Position numbers and translations under genes: made by a program. A stretch of DNA of 64,000 nt, taken from Bettongia penicillata ogilbyi. Lineage: Eukaryota; Chordata; Mammalia; Diprotodontia; Potoroidae. Location of the stretch: NCBI GenBank assembly GCA_023548195.1, contig JAJHZJ010000121.1, forward strand, positions 5,676,180-5,740,179, written 5' to 3'. The notes under the pieces were generated by a model. The model did no database searches, was not told where the DNA came from, and was given only the letters and a program-made list of their open reading frames with translations. Positions 50,196 through 62,312 of the stretch are shown one piece after another (the stretch's first letter is position 1; each line of letters begins with the position of its first letter).

Positions 50196-50822
50196 TGAAT
50201 AAATTGAGCACTATTATGCGATGTTTGATTGCTGCTTTCCTAAATAATCTTTTCTTTGAATTGAATATGGAAGAATTTATATTTTCAACTCTGACTCCCA
50301 GTATTGCTCACTTTTAAGAAAAACACAAAAATGAAAGCCCTGATTTATAAACCAACTGGGGAGTAATTATTTTCACTACAAAAAGAGCATTCACTTTTCA
50401 GATTTCATTATTGAATTCTCTTAAATTATAAGCTCCTGTCAGGCATTTAAAACATGATTTAATTTACATGACCTCAATTTCTACACAACAAATCCATTTG
50501 GGAAAAGCAAATGGATAAGCACCTGTCATGGGACCTGAAATTGGACCTTGCTGACATTTTCGTGATACACTGCTCTAACTTGGTTCAGTGACAGATATAT
50601 TTATTGGAACCCCAAAATAATTTCTTTACTGGAGAACTCTTTATGAGATAAAAACAAAAAGTAAATGTGATGTTAAAGGTCTCCTTTCAATGACTGTGCT
50701 ATTCAATAAGCTTTTATCTTGATTTTCTGCCTTTACATGGTAGCTGCTTAGATGGTGGTGCTTGGTGTACAGCACTGATCTAGTTGGACCATGACGACAA
50801 ATAATAATCTTTGTGATTATAG

Positions 50823-50936
50823 GCTCTTGTCACTGTGGAAAGTGCATCTGTTCTTCTCAGGAATGGTACGTTTCAGGGGAATTCTGTGAATGCGACGACA
50901 GAGACTGCGACAAGCATGATGGACTCATTTGCACAG
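50823..50936 (+). CDS. ITGBL1: ITGBL1 internal coding exon (EGF-like module), third of four in window
   Basis: This 114-bp exon begins right after an acceptor at 50821-50822 and stops at a gtgtgt donor. Phase is again 1 at both ends. The 37 complete codons start [20 protein letters not shown], then continue [17 protein letters not shown]. The module has the same CxCGxC...CECDDRxC layout as the 10570-10686 exon, as expected of alternating repeat types in ITGBL1. The acceptor has a weak pyrimidine tract (ttgtgattatag), in contrast to the upstream exons, so exon use could be less strict here. That last point is inference. Confidence 0.96.
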
Positions 50937-52108
50937 GTGTGTAGGTCTAGATCACCTCCCTCCCTTGTTCTGAGCAGCAGGCTGCCAAACTGGTAGATGA
51001 AAATGCGAAGCAACAAGACCACTCCAGGCATAGTCTGTGTCCTTCCATGCATGGAAGGCGAGATGTTAAATTTACCCATTGATATGAAAGTGACTTGGTG
51101 GGGGGGTTAGAGATATGACGGAAAAAGGGACCACTTGATTTCTAAAGAAAGGATTGGATAGACAAAATGCAAGGTATAGAGTATGAGTAAATCATTAATA
51201 AGAATCATCTGAGGCATTTTTGTAAACAAATCCCAAAGCATTTTAGTTACATGTTTCAAATGGAAATGGTTTTGATGAAGATCCTTGCACTTTGGCTCCT
51301 GTGTGAAGGGTATCTCTCATATTTTTCATAACTTCAGCCAGGGAGGATACTGCTGTTGCATTGATAGAGGCAGGAATAAAAGGGATGAGAAGGAAGAGGA
51401 AGTTATGATAATGGTGCAATGTCTACTGAAATGACAGGGTTTTTAGAGTGGTTTTCCTAGCTTTGACAGCATTAATGGCAGATGTAAGGAAAAATGGGGC
51501 CAGTTCCACCTTCCTTCACTTTTTCACAAAAGGATAAAAGCAGTCTAATGGGAGAGGGAGCACATAGGGCATTTTCAAATGGTCTTTGCTAATGTACCCA
51601 GTCCCTCAACTACTTCCTCAATGAGGTAACAAGAATGCCAGGTATCTTCCTAGAGAGGAAGTCTTTATGCAGGACCTGTTCTTTGTAACTCAACCTTGCT
51701 CTGCCGCCATTTTTCATTTAGTTTGTCTATAAATGTACTAGTTAACTGTATTTATACATTCTGTCCTTATTAAAGACAAGACTGCTTTACAGCTTGTTAC
51801 CTTCCTTCTTTATTGAGAGGATAGGACTGCAAGATGGCAAAGGAAGCCCAGCTGGATACAAAATCTGATGGAATAATTACAATCGTTATTCTTTGGCTGA
51901 TGACTGTGCTGGAAAGATGCCATTAATTGTTTCAAAGAGCCAGTTTCTTTTAGCTGCTTAGTCGAATGTAAAGCATTCTACACAATAAGACAATCTCTAA
52001 AGGGCCAATGGAATGGTTTTTATTATGGCTTGTTACGTTTTATAACAACACATTTTAATGTAATACATTTCAATTATGATAACGATTTCCCTGTTCATTT
52101 TGTTCTAG
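50937..52108 (+). other. ITGBL1: ITGBL1 last intron
   Basis: A 1.17-kb intron, the shortest complete one seen here, with a gtgtgt donor and a tgttctag acceptor. No interspersed repeat was recognised in it. Confidence 0.85.
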
Positions 52109-52200
52109 GCAATGGAATATGTAGCTGTGGAAACTGTGAATGCTGGGATGGATGGAATGGAAATGCTTGTGAAATCTGGCTTGGGGCAGAATATCCTTAA
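52109..52200 (+). CDS. ITGBL1: ITGBL1 terminal coding exon with stop codon
   Basis: The exon opens after a tgttctag acceptor, completes the glycine codon of the preceding exon, and encodes 29 residues before TAA at 52198-52200. They start [20 protein letters not shown] and end EIWLGAEYP. The final half EGF module (CSCGNCxC...GWxGNxC) and the short EIWLGxEYP tail match the C-terminus I remember for mammalian ITGBL1, where the alanine is a serine in human as far as I recall. There is no transmembrane segment or cytoplasmic tail, consistent with a secreted beta-integrin-like protein rather than a true integrin subunit. Confidence 0.96.
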
Positions 52201-52370
52201 CAATTACATGACAAAGGACTAAGTTCTTATTTTTTTAGGCCATTAGAACACATAAATGCACAGCAAACAGCATATAATCACCACTAGGGCTACTCAAGCA
52301 GACTATTGTATGTTTTTTTTTTTCTATTTCTGAATGCCTGAATAAAATCTGGGTACCCATTAAAAATTAG
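52201..52370 (+). other. ITGBL1: ITGBL1 proximal 3' UTR with poly(A) signal
   Basis: Sequence directly after the stop is non-repetitive and A/T-rich. A canonical AATAAA lies at 52341-52346, about 140 bases past the stop, so a short 3' UTR ending near 52365 is plausible. Two further AATAAA sites at 52726-52731 and 52782-52787 would give longer forms. No transcript evidence is available; the cleavage site is inferred. Confidence 0.5.
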
Positions 52371-55300
52371 TCCAAGCAGTGTGTGATGGAAATAGCACAA
52401 GAAAGGGCTTTCTTACGTAATTTGCATGGTTGTCAGCTCTGCACATCATTACACAATGAAAACCACATTAAGTCTAATGAGGCAGAGACCTCGCATATGA
52501 AACTGCAAAGCTATTGATCAGACAGATTATATTGTGTCCCAGTCTGAACCTCTAAATGTGGATGATTGAAGAGTCAGCGCCATGGGACATATAGTCTGTG
52601 GCCAGTCAGTGCTCACAGTGACTACAGAATGCAATCAATTCCTTTCAAAATTGGTCATTTTCAACATTAAAGAACGTTTAAGCTTGTTGTTTAATTTTGA
52701 TATTACAGAACTCAAAATTCATGTAAATAAACCCTTAAAATGCAGAGAGTAATTAAGAAAAATGTACAATTTGCAAATTTTAATAAATAACATCATGATG
52801 CGATTATACTGTTTGTGAATATGTACGTATCTATTGATCATAAAAAAACAAGGGAAATGAATTATGCACTGCTAAATTTGGAGATATCTGATTAATAGGT
52901 AGCATTTACATAGCACTTTAAGGATTGTAAAGTGCTTTGGAAATGGCCAAAGGGTACATATGGTTTGGAGATGGATTTTCTCAATATGTAAATTGCTTTT
53001 CCTTAGTAAGTTAAGGCATTTAGAGGACTCTGACTAAATGTCCTTGTGGTTTAAAGACTTTTTATATGCCTTCCATGACCAGTACTTAGTACTAGGAAAA
53101 TAGAATCATTAGAAAATATAATTTTGAGATATTTGAGCTTTGATAAGGGCAAGGTAAAAGACCAGCACAGGTTGAATAGCAAATACAAATATTTGTATTA
53201 GTATGAACAAAAAAAAATATTTCTCCTCAATGATGAAATGTTGGTATGAAATTCCCATTGATTTATGAAAATCCACAATTATTGGGATGTGCCTAATTTA
53301 TTTACCATTAAATCTAATTATGCATGTCAGTATTGACAACCTTTTAAAGTTTAAGGGCAACAATGTTAATTTATATGTTCTGCTTAAATTTGGCAAAGTA
53401 AATTTGTGAAATTGTAGTGCAATTAGGGAAAGTTATTTTAAAGTAAATGAGTATTGTAGACATTGTAGAATCATGAGCTGGGTTTTAGAAGTGATATAAC
53501 CAAAACTTAGGATCTGTCTCAAAAATGAAAAATGAATATCTCAAAATCCCTTGGTTTCTTAGATGATCAGGAGATTAGGGACTGATTTTTCTATTCCTTG
53601 GAAATGTGCTGTAGTGTTCCTGTACATTGATGTTTGTAAACTCTCCCTTGTTGGCCTGAAGTGGATTAATAGTACCGTCCCAATTGTCTCCATTTCCTCG
53701 TGTAATTCAGCAATGATAGAAGCTTTTTAAAAGGCTCCAAACTTTTAGTGAAGTCAGAATCCAAGGAAAGATTTATTCTTCCATTTTTTTCCTCTTTTCT
53801 GTTTTGATGTCATACCCTCAAACAAAATTCAATGAATATATTAACTGGTATTTTATGAAAGTGGTAATGAGATGCAGCAGGAAGCAATGGACCGAGAGTT
53901 GGCCTCAGCCAAGAAGACCTAAGTTTAAGTCATTCCCTTGACATATACTGGTTCTGAGACCTTGGGTAAGTCATTTGGTCTTTCAGTGCCCCAATTTAGC
54001 TGAGACTATAAATTGTCAAGAAGGTGCCAATCTGTATTTGTAGGGGGAGTTCCCTATGCCAATGAAATTACAGGTCTTGTCCATATTCTGTTTAATGGGA
54101 AATACAAAAATATGAATAGCATTTGTGTATTAACTATGAGTTCCAATAACTGTGAGACTTTCTTCACTGAGCCCTGTGTATTAATGATTGTCCAAAAGAG
54201 TTTATTTTTTTTGTCGGGTAATATTAGGTATACTTAATTTTGGGGTTCTGTTTCACTCTATCCCTGTAAAACTAAAAAAAGATGCAAGCACATCTATATT
54301 AATATTTTCCATAAGTGTCAAAATGTGTGTGTATATAAAATTTCAGCGACTGGATAAACTATTTTAATTTTAAAGATCAGAACATGTTTTACTTAGATGT
54401 TTCAGTAAATGGAAGAGGGTTGGGTTTTCTATTTGTTTTATATGATACAATGTGGGTTTACTAGACTATAGAAAATAAAATTGAAACTGGTTTATATCAT
54501 TAGACTTTATGTAATTGATTAACAAAGGTGGTTGAATAATAATGAAAACTTATTATTTTTAAATATTCATTTTCATTCTCATGACCAATATGCCTATTAT
54601 AGGGAAAAAGTTGTGTAATTTAATTTGCACTGGCAACGGTGCTTAACCTGGGGTGTAATATAGGGAGCCTGGCTTAATATGTGAGTCCAGCGAATCATCG
54701 TGACAGAGGAGGATATGTGTTTAGGTGGTGATAGTTTCAAGGGATATGAGCTCGTACATCATATAGTTTATAGATAGACCACAGGTAGAAATGAAGAGGG
54801 TCCTTATGCCTTTCCCAAAGTCAAAGTGAGGATAGGACTCTGGTGCCCTGATGGGGGGAACTAGTCCTATCATTACAAGGTAAAAGCTTCTTCTGCCAAC
54901 AAGTATGCAAAAGTGATATAAATGGGGAAAAGAATTCAATTTCAGTATTTATCTTCTGAATGAAATAACTACTCAATGGTCAAGTCATTTTAGAGGAAAC
55001 ATTATGAGTTCTATGCAGCTAGAAAGATGTAAGAAAATATTTCCCTTCCCCTTGCTAAAAATCAGAGTTCCAAAATCTTGGCTCTTTGTATGCTTTTCCA
55101 GAAAATGTTGAACACTGATCCCTAGACATTATTTTTATAGCATATAGCTTCTCTCAAAAGCATATTTACTAAAGGTACTATTTACCCACACCCCTCACTG
55201 GGTGTTCCTCCTCCTTCCTGGGAAGGCGTTTGCTGAGAAATCTAAATGACATGTATTGTTTTGGGGGAGAAATTCAGTGGAGTGTGTCTGTGACTGCAAA

Positions 55301-56699
55301 GTGGAACAAAGAGTTTGTTCCACTTAAAAAAAATTAAATCCCAACACTAGTATTAGTCATGATGAAAAATAACATGTATTAGTGATTTAGAAAGGGAATA
55401 AGCAACTGCCACAATGTGCTCAAGGGGGTTTTTATGGGGAAACACAATAACCTTATTTTGTCTTTCATTTAACTGTGTTTGGCCTGTCACTTGACTGGTA
55501 AACATAGGAAGACAGCCTGGGGGGACTTGCCTATACATACCAATGCATATGGGGGGGTCTTCTTTCATTCTTCTCAAAATGATGGTTCTCTTATATTTTC
55601 AAGTTGGCATAATGGAGTAATAGAATTCTTAGGGACTGTCAGACAAAAGTCATTTAGATGATAAATGGAACAACTCTTTCCATACAAATGATACTTCCTA
55701 TTTTGGCCAGGCATGCTTTTCCAAAAGGGAGCTACAAGAAGAGTGAGTGGGGAGGTGTTTACTTTATTTTCAGGAACAAACAGAGTTGCTCCAGTTAGTT
55801 TCATAGATTCTTCCAGTTGAAAGTGACCACAGTGGAAGTCTAGCCCAACCCCACCTGAACATTCATCCTTAGCCTGAAGTTGAAGCATGCATCCATATAG
55901 GTTCCCCTTATATTCTCTGTGCGGTGCGGCTCTGAACTCAGTTTTGGAAAATGTGAGAAATTCAAATCAGAAAAACTTACATTCCCCCTTCTTCTCTGCG
56001 TTGATGTTATACCCTAAAAGAAATTTTGCACAAGTGTTCAGGAGATATATAACAATGGACAAAATGGGGGCATATGCTGAACGGTGCTCCATGCTTCTGC
56101 TTAGTTTCTGTCAACTGAAAGTTGGACTGATTATATCACATCTCTGCAAATGCTGCCAGCTTCTATTGCAGTCAAAAACTGTTTAAAAACCAATCTATTT
56201 GGAAAAAAAAGCTAGTGCTGGAATATTTATGTGATGAGCATTATGGAAGCAAGGGTGATTGATAATAGTCTCTTAGCGCGGCACTGTGCAAAGCCGTCAA
56301 ATATGAAACCAATAGAAATCAAAGCTCCCCAAGACACACATGCCAAAGGAATGGGCAACTGTAGAAACTTGATGCATAAGGGATGGATATGTACATAGAA
56401 GTACAAGACACAAAATCTGTAAGTACAAATCAATTCCATCAGATTTACTATACAGTACTGCGGCAGTAACATTTTTCACTTAATAACAGCAAACTTAATT
56501 TGGGGAAACAGAATGGTGAAATCTTATCCTGAAAAATAGCAAGAGAGGTATTATCACGGAGCTAAAATTTTCTTTGGCATGGCAAAGGGGAAAATTGAGT
56601 TTACCAACCTATTTACATGACATGTCTCTATATTTGTGGGTGGTGCAATGTCATTTTTGCACATTCTATTTCTTACATAAAGTTGTTTGATGTTTTTCA
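52371..56699. other. Repeat-poor convergent intergenic region
   Basis: Between the proximal ITGBL1 poly(A) signal and the likely FGF14 3' UTR. Apart from a SINE at 53865-54085 and a short MIR-like piece near 52900-52945, no repeat was recognised. Open frames here are short and resemble nothing known. It may hold extended 3' UTR from either gene. Confidence 0.5.
53865..54085 (+). mobile_element. Marsupial SINE in the ITGBL1-FGF14 gap
   Basis: gttggcctcagccaagaaga, tgagaccttgggtaagtcat, aattgtcaagaaggtgccaa and ctatgccaatgaaattacag. Confidence 0.75.
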
Positions 56700-58020
56700 A
56701 TATGCCTTTGTATAAATATTTTATTCAATATGTTGCATCTGTGTATACAACAAATGATAATAAACACAGAAACTGTACAATGCAGACAAACTCTTTGCAT
56801 ATATGTATGTAAATTTAGTAATACATACCAACAGTTCTTGATACACAGGGCCTACTACATGCAGTTCACCATTGTCATCCTCTTCCCATGCAACCATGAG
56901 ACCAGACGCAAAATTAAATGCCTAACCAAAGCACAAATAACAAAGACCCCTCTGTTCTATGTTGAAACATATTTTAGAAGAAACTGTTTTAAGACATCCA
57001 TTCATAGGAATAAACACCCTTAGAGACAACCCATAGAAACAAACAGACAAACTAAAAAGCAAAGGTGTTACAATTACAGAACATTCTGGTCATTTACAAA
57101 TTCAGCTTTAATTTTAACCAGTCGAAGGGATTTGCAGAGCAAGAAGGACCCAGCAAGTAGAGTTTAATATCAAAAACAATGGATATGTTCATAGGAATGG
57201 GAGGAGAGTAGGGATTTGAGTATATCGTACTTAGAAGCCCCATCTCTTTAAAATTCCATGTTTCACTGCGCTAACTTTGTCACAGCACTGAAGGAGACCA
57301 TGTTTTCCCCTCCCCAGCAGCCTTCACTTGCTTCCTTCCCCCAGAAGAATGAATTTCACAAAATGTTCTTCACCTTCCAGAGTTAAAGTCAAATAGGCCT
57401 ATCCTGCATTTAAAATGGAATTAGAGAAATTAAGAACAGGTAAAGGAACCACTCTGTCTACTTGTCATTTAGCATCATCCATGATACTCTATTCCAACAT
57501 TATACTAACTTTTATTTATTAAAACTGAATTCAATATGAAAATTTCAGAAGCATAAACAGTTCATTTATACCAAATTATTAATCAGCTAAGCAGACCAAA
57601 AGTATTAAACAACAAGGACTCTTATGATCCTTAGTGTGAAGCAATGACCAAGGAATTCCCCAGTAAATACATTGCAGATGTGAGAAATGGTGATGACGTT
57701 ATCCATCTCCATTAACATACTATCAAAAGGCCAGGACACTAATCCCACATAGAGTTTTCCAGGGCTGGGGTACAGACTGGTCATGATTACTTCTTCTGAG
57801 AACCAAAATGTACTTTTCCTAAAGCATACACAAATTTCATTATCTATTAAATCTTTGACAAGTTAAATACTAAATATTTTGAAAATGTTCACCTTTAATA
57901 GCTGACATTTTGTATGGCATTGTTATCCTTTAGACAACTGCTATAGCCTGTGTCTTACATGTTGCCTACACTGAGCTCTGTGAACAGCCCCAAGCATCAT
58001 TAACAATAGTCTGCCCCACT

Positions 58021-58080
58021 CCCTCAAAAAGTAAAGAAAAAAAGAAAGAAAAAAGAAAGAAAGAAAAAGAAAAAAATAAA
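58021..58080. repeat. A-rich (GAAA)n stretch
   Basis: Purine-rich on the + strand from 58034 to 58075, so pyrimidine-rich in the FGF14 transcript orientation. Confidence 0.8.
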
Positions 58081-58686
58081 ATGAAGCTAAAAGCTGATCT
58101 AATGAATTTGTTTTCCTTTGTTTTTTTCATCTCTAGCAATTCAACAGACTGTGTTCTGAGATCAAGGCAAGGCACCTGTAACCGAGCCATTTGCGGGCAT
58201 GCCCCAAAGAGCTGGGTTAGAGGTATGTACTGGTGAAATACACAGTACTGGACTCGGCATGCTGAGCTAAAAAAAATACTTTTTTTCTAATATGTCCAGT
58301 TTAAAAACTTGTCGTTAAACACCAAAAATATTAAAGTCTAATTTATAACTAACCTTTGCATTGCTGCTTCAGAAAATAACACAACAGCCGCCTTGCCCAT
58401 GCTCTGCTGAGTATGAGTGGAACGCAGCCAAAAATTGGGATGGTATTAAGTTCAGTTCATTAAAAACTGGAAAAGATTATATCTGAAATGGATTTAGGTA
58501 GCGCAATTCTCGTTAGTCATAATTATTGTTTTTCAAATAATGAAGATTAGTAGATGAAAAATGAGCCTTAATTCAGGCCTACAAGGCCTACAGAGTTCTT
58601 TGGACCCACTTTCTCAAAAACCAGTGGGTCTTGCTCGCTGGGCAAGGCAAATGTTACCATTACCAGTAAGCTTGTGATATGTATAA

Positions 58687-58705
58687 AACACACACACACA
58701 CACAG
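58687..58705. repeat. (CA)n microsatellite
   Basis: About nine CA units. Confidence 0.9.
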
Positions 58706-59512
58706 AAAGAAACTATAGGGGGATGTCAAACACTTATCTTAGAAAGCTTTCCACTGGTCATGTTTGACACGTTTCTCTCCCCAATTATGCTGACCTCAGG
58801 AGCACAGTATCTGATATTAAAGCATATTCATAATTTAATCAATAGTCTAAGTCAACGAGAATAGCCTTATTCTTTATAGATGCAATTTATAATTATAGGT
58901 TTAGAAGGCTTCCTGATTCCCTGATCGCTTTCCAAACTCAGCTACCTGCAACATTTACGTTTTAGAGAAAACACAGTTCCTGCGAAAAGATCACAGACAG
59001 TGGAGCGAGCAGCCTTATAAAAAAAGGGAGAAGAGAAATCCATAATAGCACAGGGTTACAGCGTCTAACTAGAAAGTACTCAATATTATTGGTGTGCTAC
59101 AAAATAGAACTTAAACACATGGATTTTGCTGAAACTGGACTCAGAAAGGGATTATGGGTAACTGTCAGCAGGCAAGGTATCAAGTGTATCAAGTGAAGTA
59201 TGTCATTCACATGAAGTGTCACAGTCACAGAAAAGATATTAAAAAGGCATTCCATATCTGGTAGGGCATTCCATGGTCTGAGTTTAGCTGGTTATCCAGG
59301 TGTCCTCTTGGAGTGGGGAGAGCAAAGGAAGGGAAGAGGGCGCAACACGTTGAGCTTTATCCATTTGCAACAAGTTTGTTGGGAAGCAGCAAAGAGCAAG
59401 CCTTCACTTGCTTCTAGCTGCTCCATAGATCCCAGAGCCGGAATGTCTGGCAAGGATAAAGAGCTCAACTTTGCTCAGGATGCGTTAAGTCACCACACCT
59501 GTGAGGATCTGG

Positions 59513-59649
59513 CTATGTGGTCTTACTCTTGTTCACTGGTTTGCCGCCATTCATTATTGCAGACGCACTTGTGCTTTTACTTGGAGTCACCCCGGCCTTT
59601 GGCACCGTTTCTCCAACATCGTGCAAAGATGGTTCTCTGTACATGGCAA
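59513..59649 (-). CDS. FGF14: FGF14 terminal coding exon
   Basis: FGF14 is an intracellular FGF-homologous factor. It is not secreted, and it binds the cytoplasmic tail of voltage-gated sodium channels at the axon initial segment. Read on the - strand, the exon begins at 59649 after an AG acceptor preceded by a long pyrimidine stretch. The first two bases complete a valine codon, then 44 residues run to TAG at 59515-59513. They start AMYREPSLHDVGETVPKAGV, continue TPSKSTSASAIMNGG and end KPVNKSKTT. This matches the FGF14 C-terminus as I recall it, with one apparent proline-to-alanine change (KPGV to KAGV). The position downstream of and convergent with ITGBL1 agrees with the known order of these two genes in human. 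The + strand open frames over the same bases are antisense shadows. Confidence 0.96.
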
Positions 59650-59764
59650 CTAACGTTCAAAAGAAAGAAAGACAAAAAGAAAGTTCATTTGCTCAGATAA
59701 GCATCGGCAATGGACGAGCAAGTAAGCATTTTCTCCTTTTCTAGTGGCATGGATCATGGGTCTT

Positions 59765-59945
59765 CAAGCTTGACTAATCCCTAGAGGTCACTTAGTCTGA
59801 CCCCCTTCATTTTTGACCCAAAGATAAGGAATCACTTCTTTCAAGGTTATACAAGTAGCAAGTAAGAGAGCCATCTTTTTTATTCCTCTCAAGTTCCCCA
59901 ATTTTAAAGCCAGCATGGTTTCTACTCCACCAAGCTGCCACGAAT
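59765..59945 (-). mobile_element. MIR-like SINE fragment near FGF14 acceptor
   Basis: ctagaggtcacttagtctga and gttatacaagtagcaagtaa, then tactccaccaagctgcc. Decayed. Confidence 0.5.
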
Positions 59946-62261
59946 ATTTTTTAGATAATTTTTGAATGTTAAAGTCATGAAAACTGGGTTAGCACTCAGG
60001 TCTCCTGTCTCAGTCTTTTATTTCCACTATACCAGGTGGATCTCCTTTGAAAAGTAATGCCTACTTGAAGTTCTATCGATATACCCTAAGCCTCCCATCT
60101 AAGGTTCTTTCCATCTATATGTCTGAGAAACATACAGACAGTAGGGATTTGTTTCTGAGGAGATTTCTAGGTGAGGACCATTCACTGCTATCCTTTTTCT
60201 TTCAAGTATTTCCAGGCCATCACATTAACAATAGTGTGAAAAATCAGGGTAATCCAATATTATAATGAAGAAATCTGACCTTAATTATGCCAAAGCTTTC
60301 CAGTGAACATCACTTAATGTAAAATTTCTCTCTCCCCCTACATTTGTTAATTACACTTGAACCAATTTTTAGCACCTGCTTGGCATTTATTGTCTTTCCT
60401 CACATGCTTTTAAAAAGCATTTTTTTCCTTTCTCTTTTTGTTTCATTCTATACAAAGCAGAAAGCACAGTGTGAAAAGCAAGTGAGAGGGAAGCTGACAT
60501 TTGACTCAGCTCCGAGAAATGTTCAGAATGAGTCTGGTGATGATGTACTTAATCACAATAGAACAGTATCTGCGTCTTAGGAGGACATTCCAGGAAATAC
60601 TAGGAGGGAACATTTCACAGCGACCAGTGGGTAGAACAATGAAATAGTAGAAATAATCTTCCAGAAGAAATGCAAGTGAATCAGAGGTAGCCACAATGGG
60701 GCTTCTTGGGCTTTCAGGTATAAATCTTTTGTAGGAAGTACGTACCCATTCAGTTAGGAAGCTGGAGCATTAAAGCTGCCTGGTTGATGAATGTGGCAGA
60801 ATCTCCCTTTCTACTGCACTGAACCAGGTAATATTTCACCAAGACACAAGTTTTACAACATTTATGGAGATCAAAGCTGTGTTAACAGAGATGTCAAGGC
60901 AGTCTAACAGATTAATTCTCACATAGTGGTTTAAAGGGAACTTTGTGCTGCTGAATGAGGTGGGAATCCCTCCCTCCCTTGACTAATTAAAGTAGGAGGC
61001 AAAAGCATTAGAGTACTGACCTTGGTTTCTTATGCAGAGAAGTTGTAGAAGAGATATCAAGAACTTATAACATCTTTAATTAAGCAAGCACTTAACTCGT
61101 CTTTAATACTCCCAATAACATAATTTAGATCTTGTCCTTAGCTTTGGAAGTTTAAATTTAATTGACCTTTCCCTAATACTCATATGTGGCAGGTGATATT
61201 TACCATTACAGCCCTTCCATATAATTGTTCGCAAGAGTACTTCTGCTTTCTAATTATTGGAAAACATGATGAATGTTGTGAACTCCTCCTGATGCACCTG
61301 TTTGTTGATGGCATTGAGGTAATTAAATCAAATCCCAGCACACTACAAAGTTTAGCAATGAGAAAAACTAAGTGGATGAAGAATGCCTCTTACATAGATG
61401 ATGGTATGCATTTGAATAATTTAGAAGGTCCATCAGTGCACAGATCTGGGACAGGTGGTACAGATGGTCCAAGAATGAAATAAGACAAAGAAAATAAGTG
61501 CTTTCAACAATATTTGGGCTTCTCCCTGAAACGAAAAATAGTTTTGTGAAACCTATCGTCTTCTGATGTTGTCCCATGGGTGTGGATCATAGACCCTATG
61601 AGGAAGATTTCTGGAAAGACATGGGAATAGGGCAAAAAATGTGGATAGGTCTGTGGGGAAAGGAAAAAAGCACATGATATGCAATCTAAGTCCAGTGAAG
61701 TATGAGTATGGGTGTAGATTTAGAATTCTCTTCAAGTAGAAAACTGGCCTCCCACCATCAAAATCTGACTTAAAAAAAGTGAAAAAAGCTATCTTGTTTC
61801 CCCATTCTGCCTCTCTGATCAACTCCCAGCCTTATCATTCCATTTTACTTATCTCTTACATCGAGGAAAGAGTCATCCTTCCTCTGATCTATCTTAGGTT
61901 AAGAGAGGTTCTTGATTGTTTGGATTTTAAAGAGCTTCTGAAATAACACAAAATAAATCAAAGGAACTGAGATGTTAACAATTCTCCAAATGTAACAGGT
62001 AACAACAAAATAGTGTAATTTCTGCAAGTCCATTCTTTAGTGAGTATGTGGAGTTGCTTTTGCTGGTAGGTAATATATTGTATATGCAATAACCCTCTGC
62101 CACATTTCAATCTAACATTTGGAGACAGAGTGACTCTAGTTTCAACCATACTAGTTCTCATTACTATGAGGGAGTCTCCATTCCCTCCTTTATTATACTG
62201 GAGTCAGTTTCTGATGCCTACATGCTTCGGGGCATGCCCAAGAATAATTTCATCATATTAT

Positions 62262-62312
62262 TTATATGTATATACATATATATATAATTACATAATATAT
62301 ATTATAATTCGA
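62262..62312. repeat. (TA)n microsatellite
   Basis: tatatgtatatacatatata and further A/T-only text. Confidence 0.9.

Larger units (their letters stand above)
39558..50822 (+). other. ITGBL1: ITGBL1 intron between second and third window exons
   Basis: An 11.3-kb intron with a strong gtgagt donor. It contains MIR-like SINEs and one CR1/L3 copy, listed separately. Stretches 39558-41025, 42375-43325, 43855-44960, 45720-47200, 47435-49620 and 50195-50820 show no recognised repeat or coding signal. These include short A/T-rich microsatellites near 40600-40650 and 44410-44495. Confidence 0.8.
56700..59512 (-). other. FGF14: Probable FGF14 3' UTR region
   Basis: Downstream of the FGF14 stop on the - strand there is almost no recognisable repeat for about 3 kb. 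Candidate - strand AATAAA signals occur at 57511-57520 (two overlapping) and at 56720-56725. An A-rich (GAAA) run lies at 58021-58080 and a short (CA)n at 58688-58704. The extent is a guess from repeat scarcity and signals. Long 3' UTRs are known for FGF14, but the end cannot be fixed here. Confidence 0.4.

Noticed and set aside
59308..59744. Two overlapping + strand open frames of 130 and 75 codons
   Set aside because: They lie antisense to the FGF14 terminal exon, whose - strand reading matches the known protein end. No + strand similarity was recognised.
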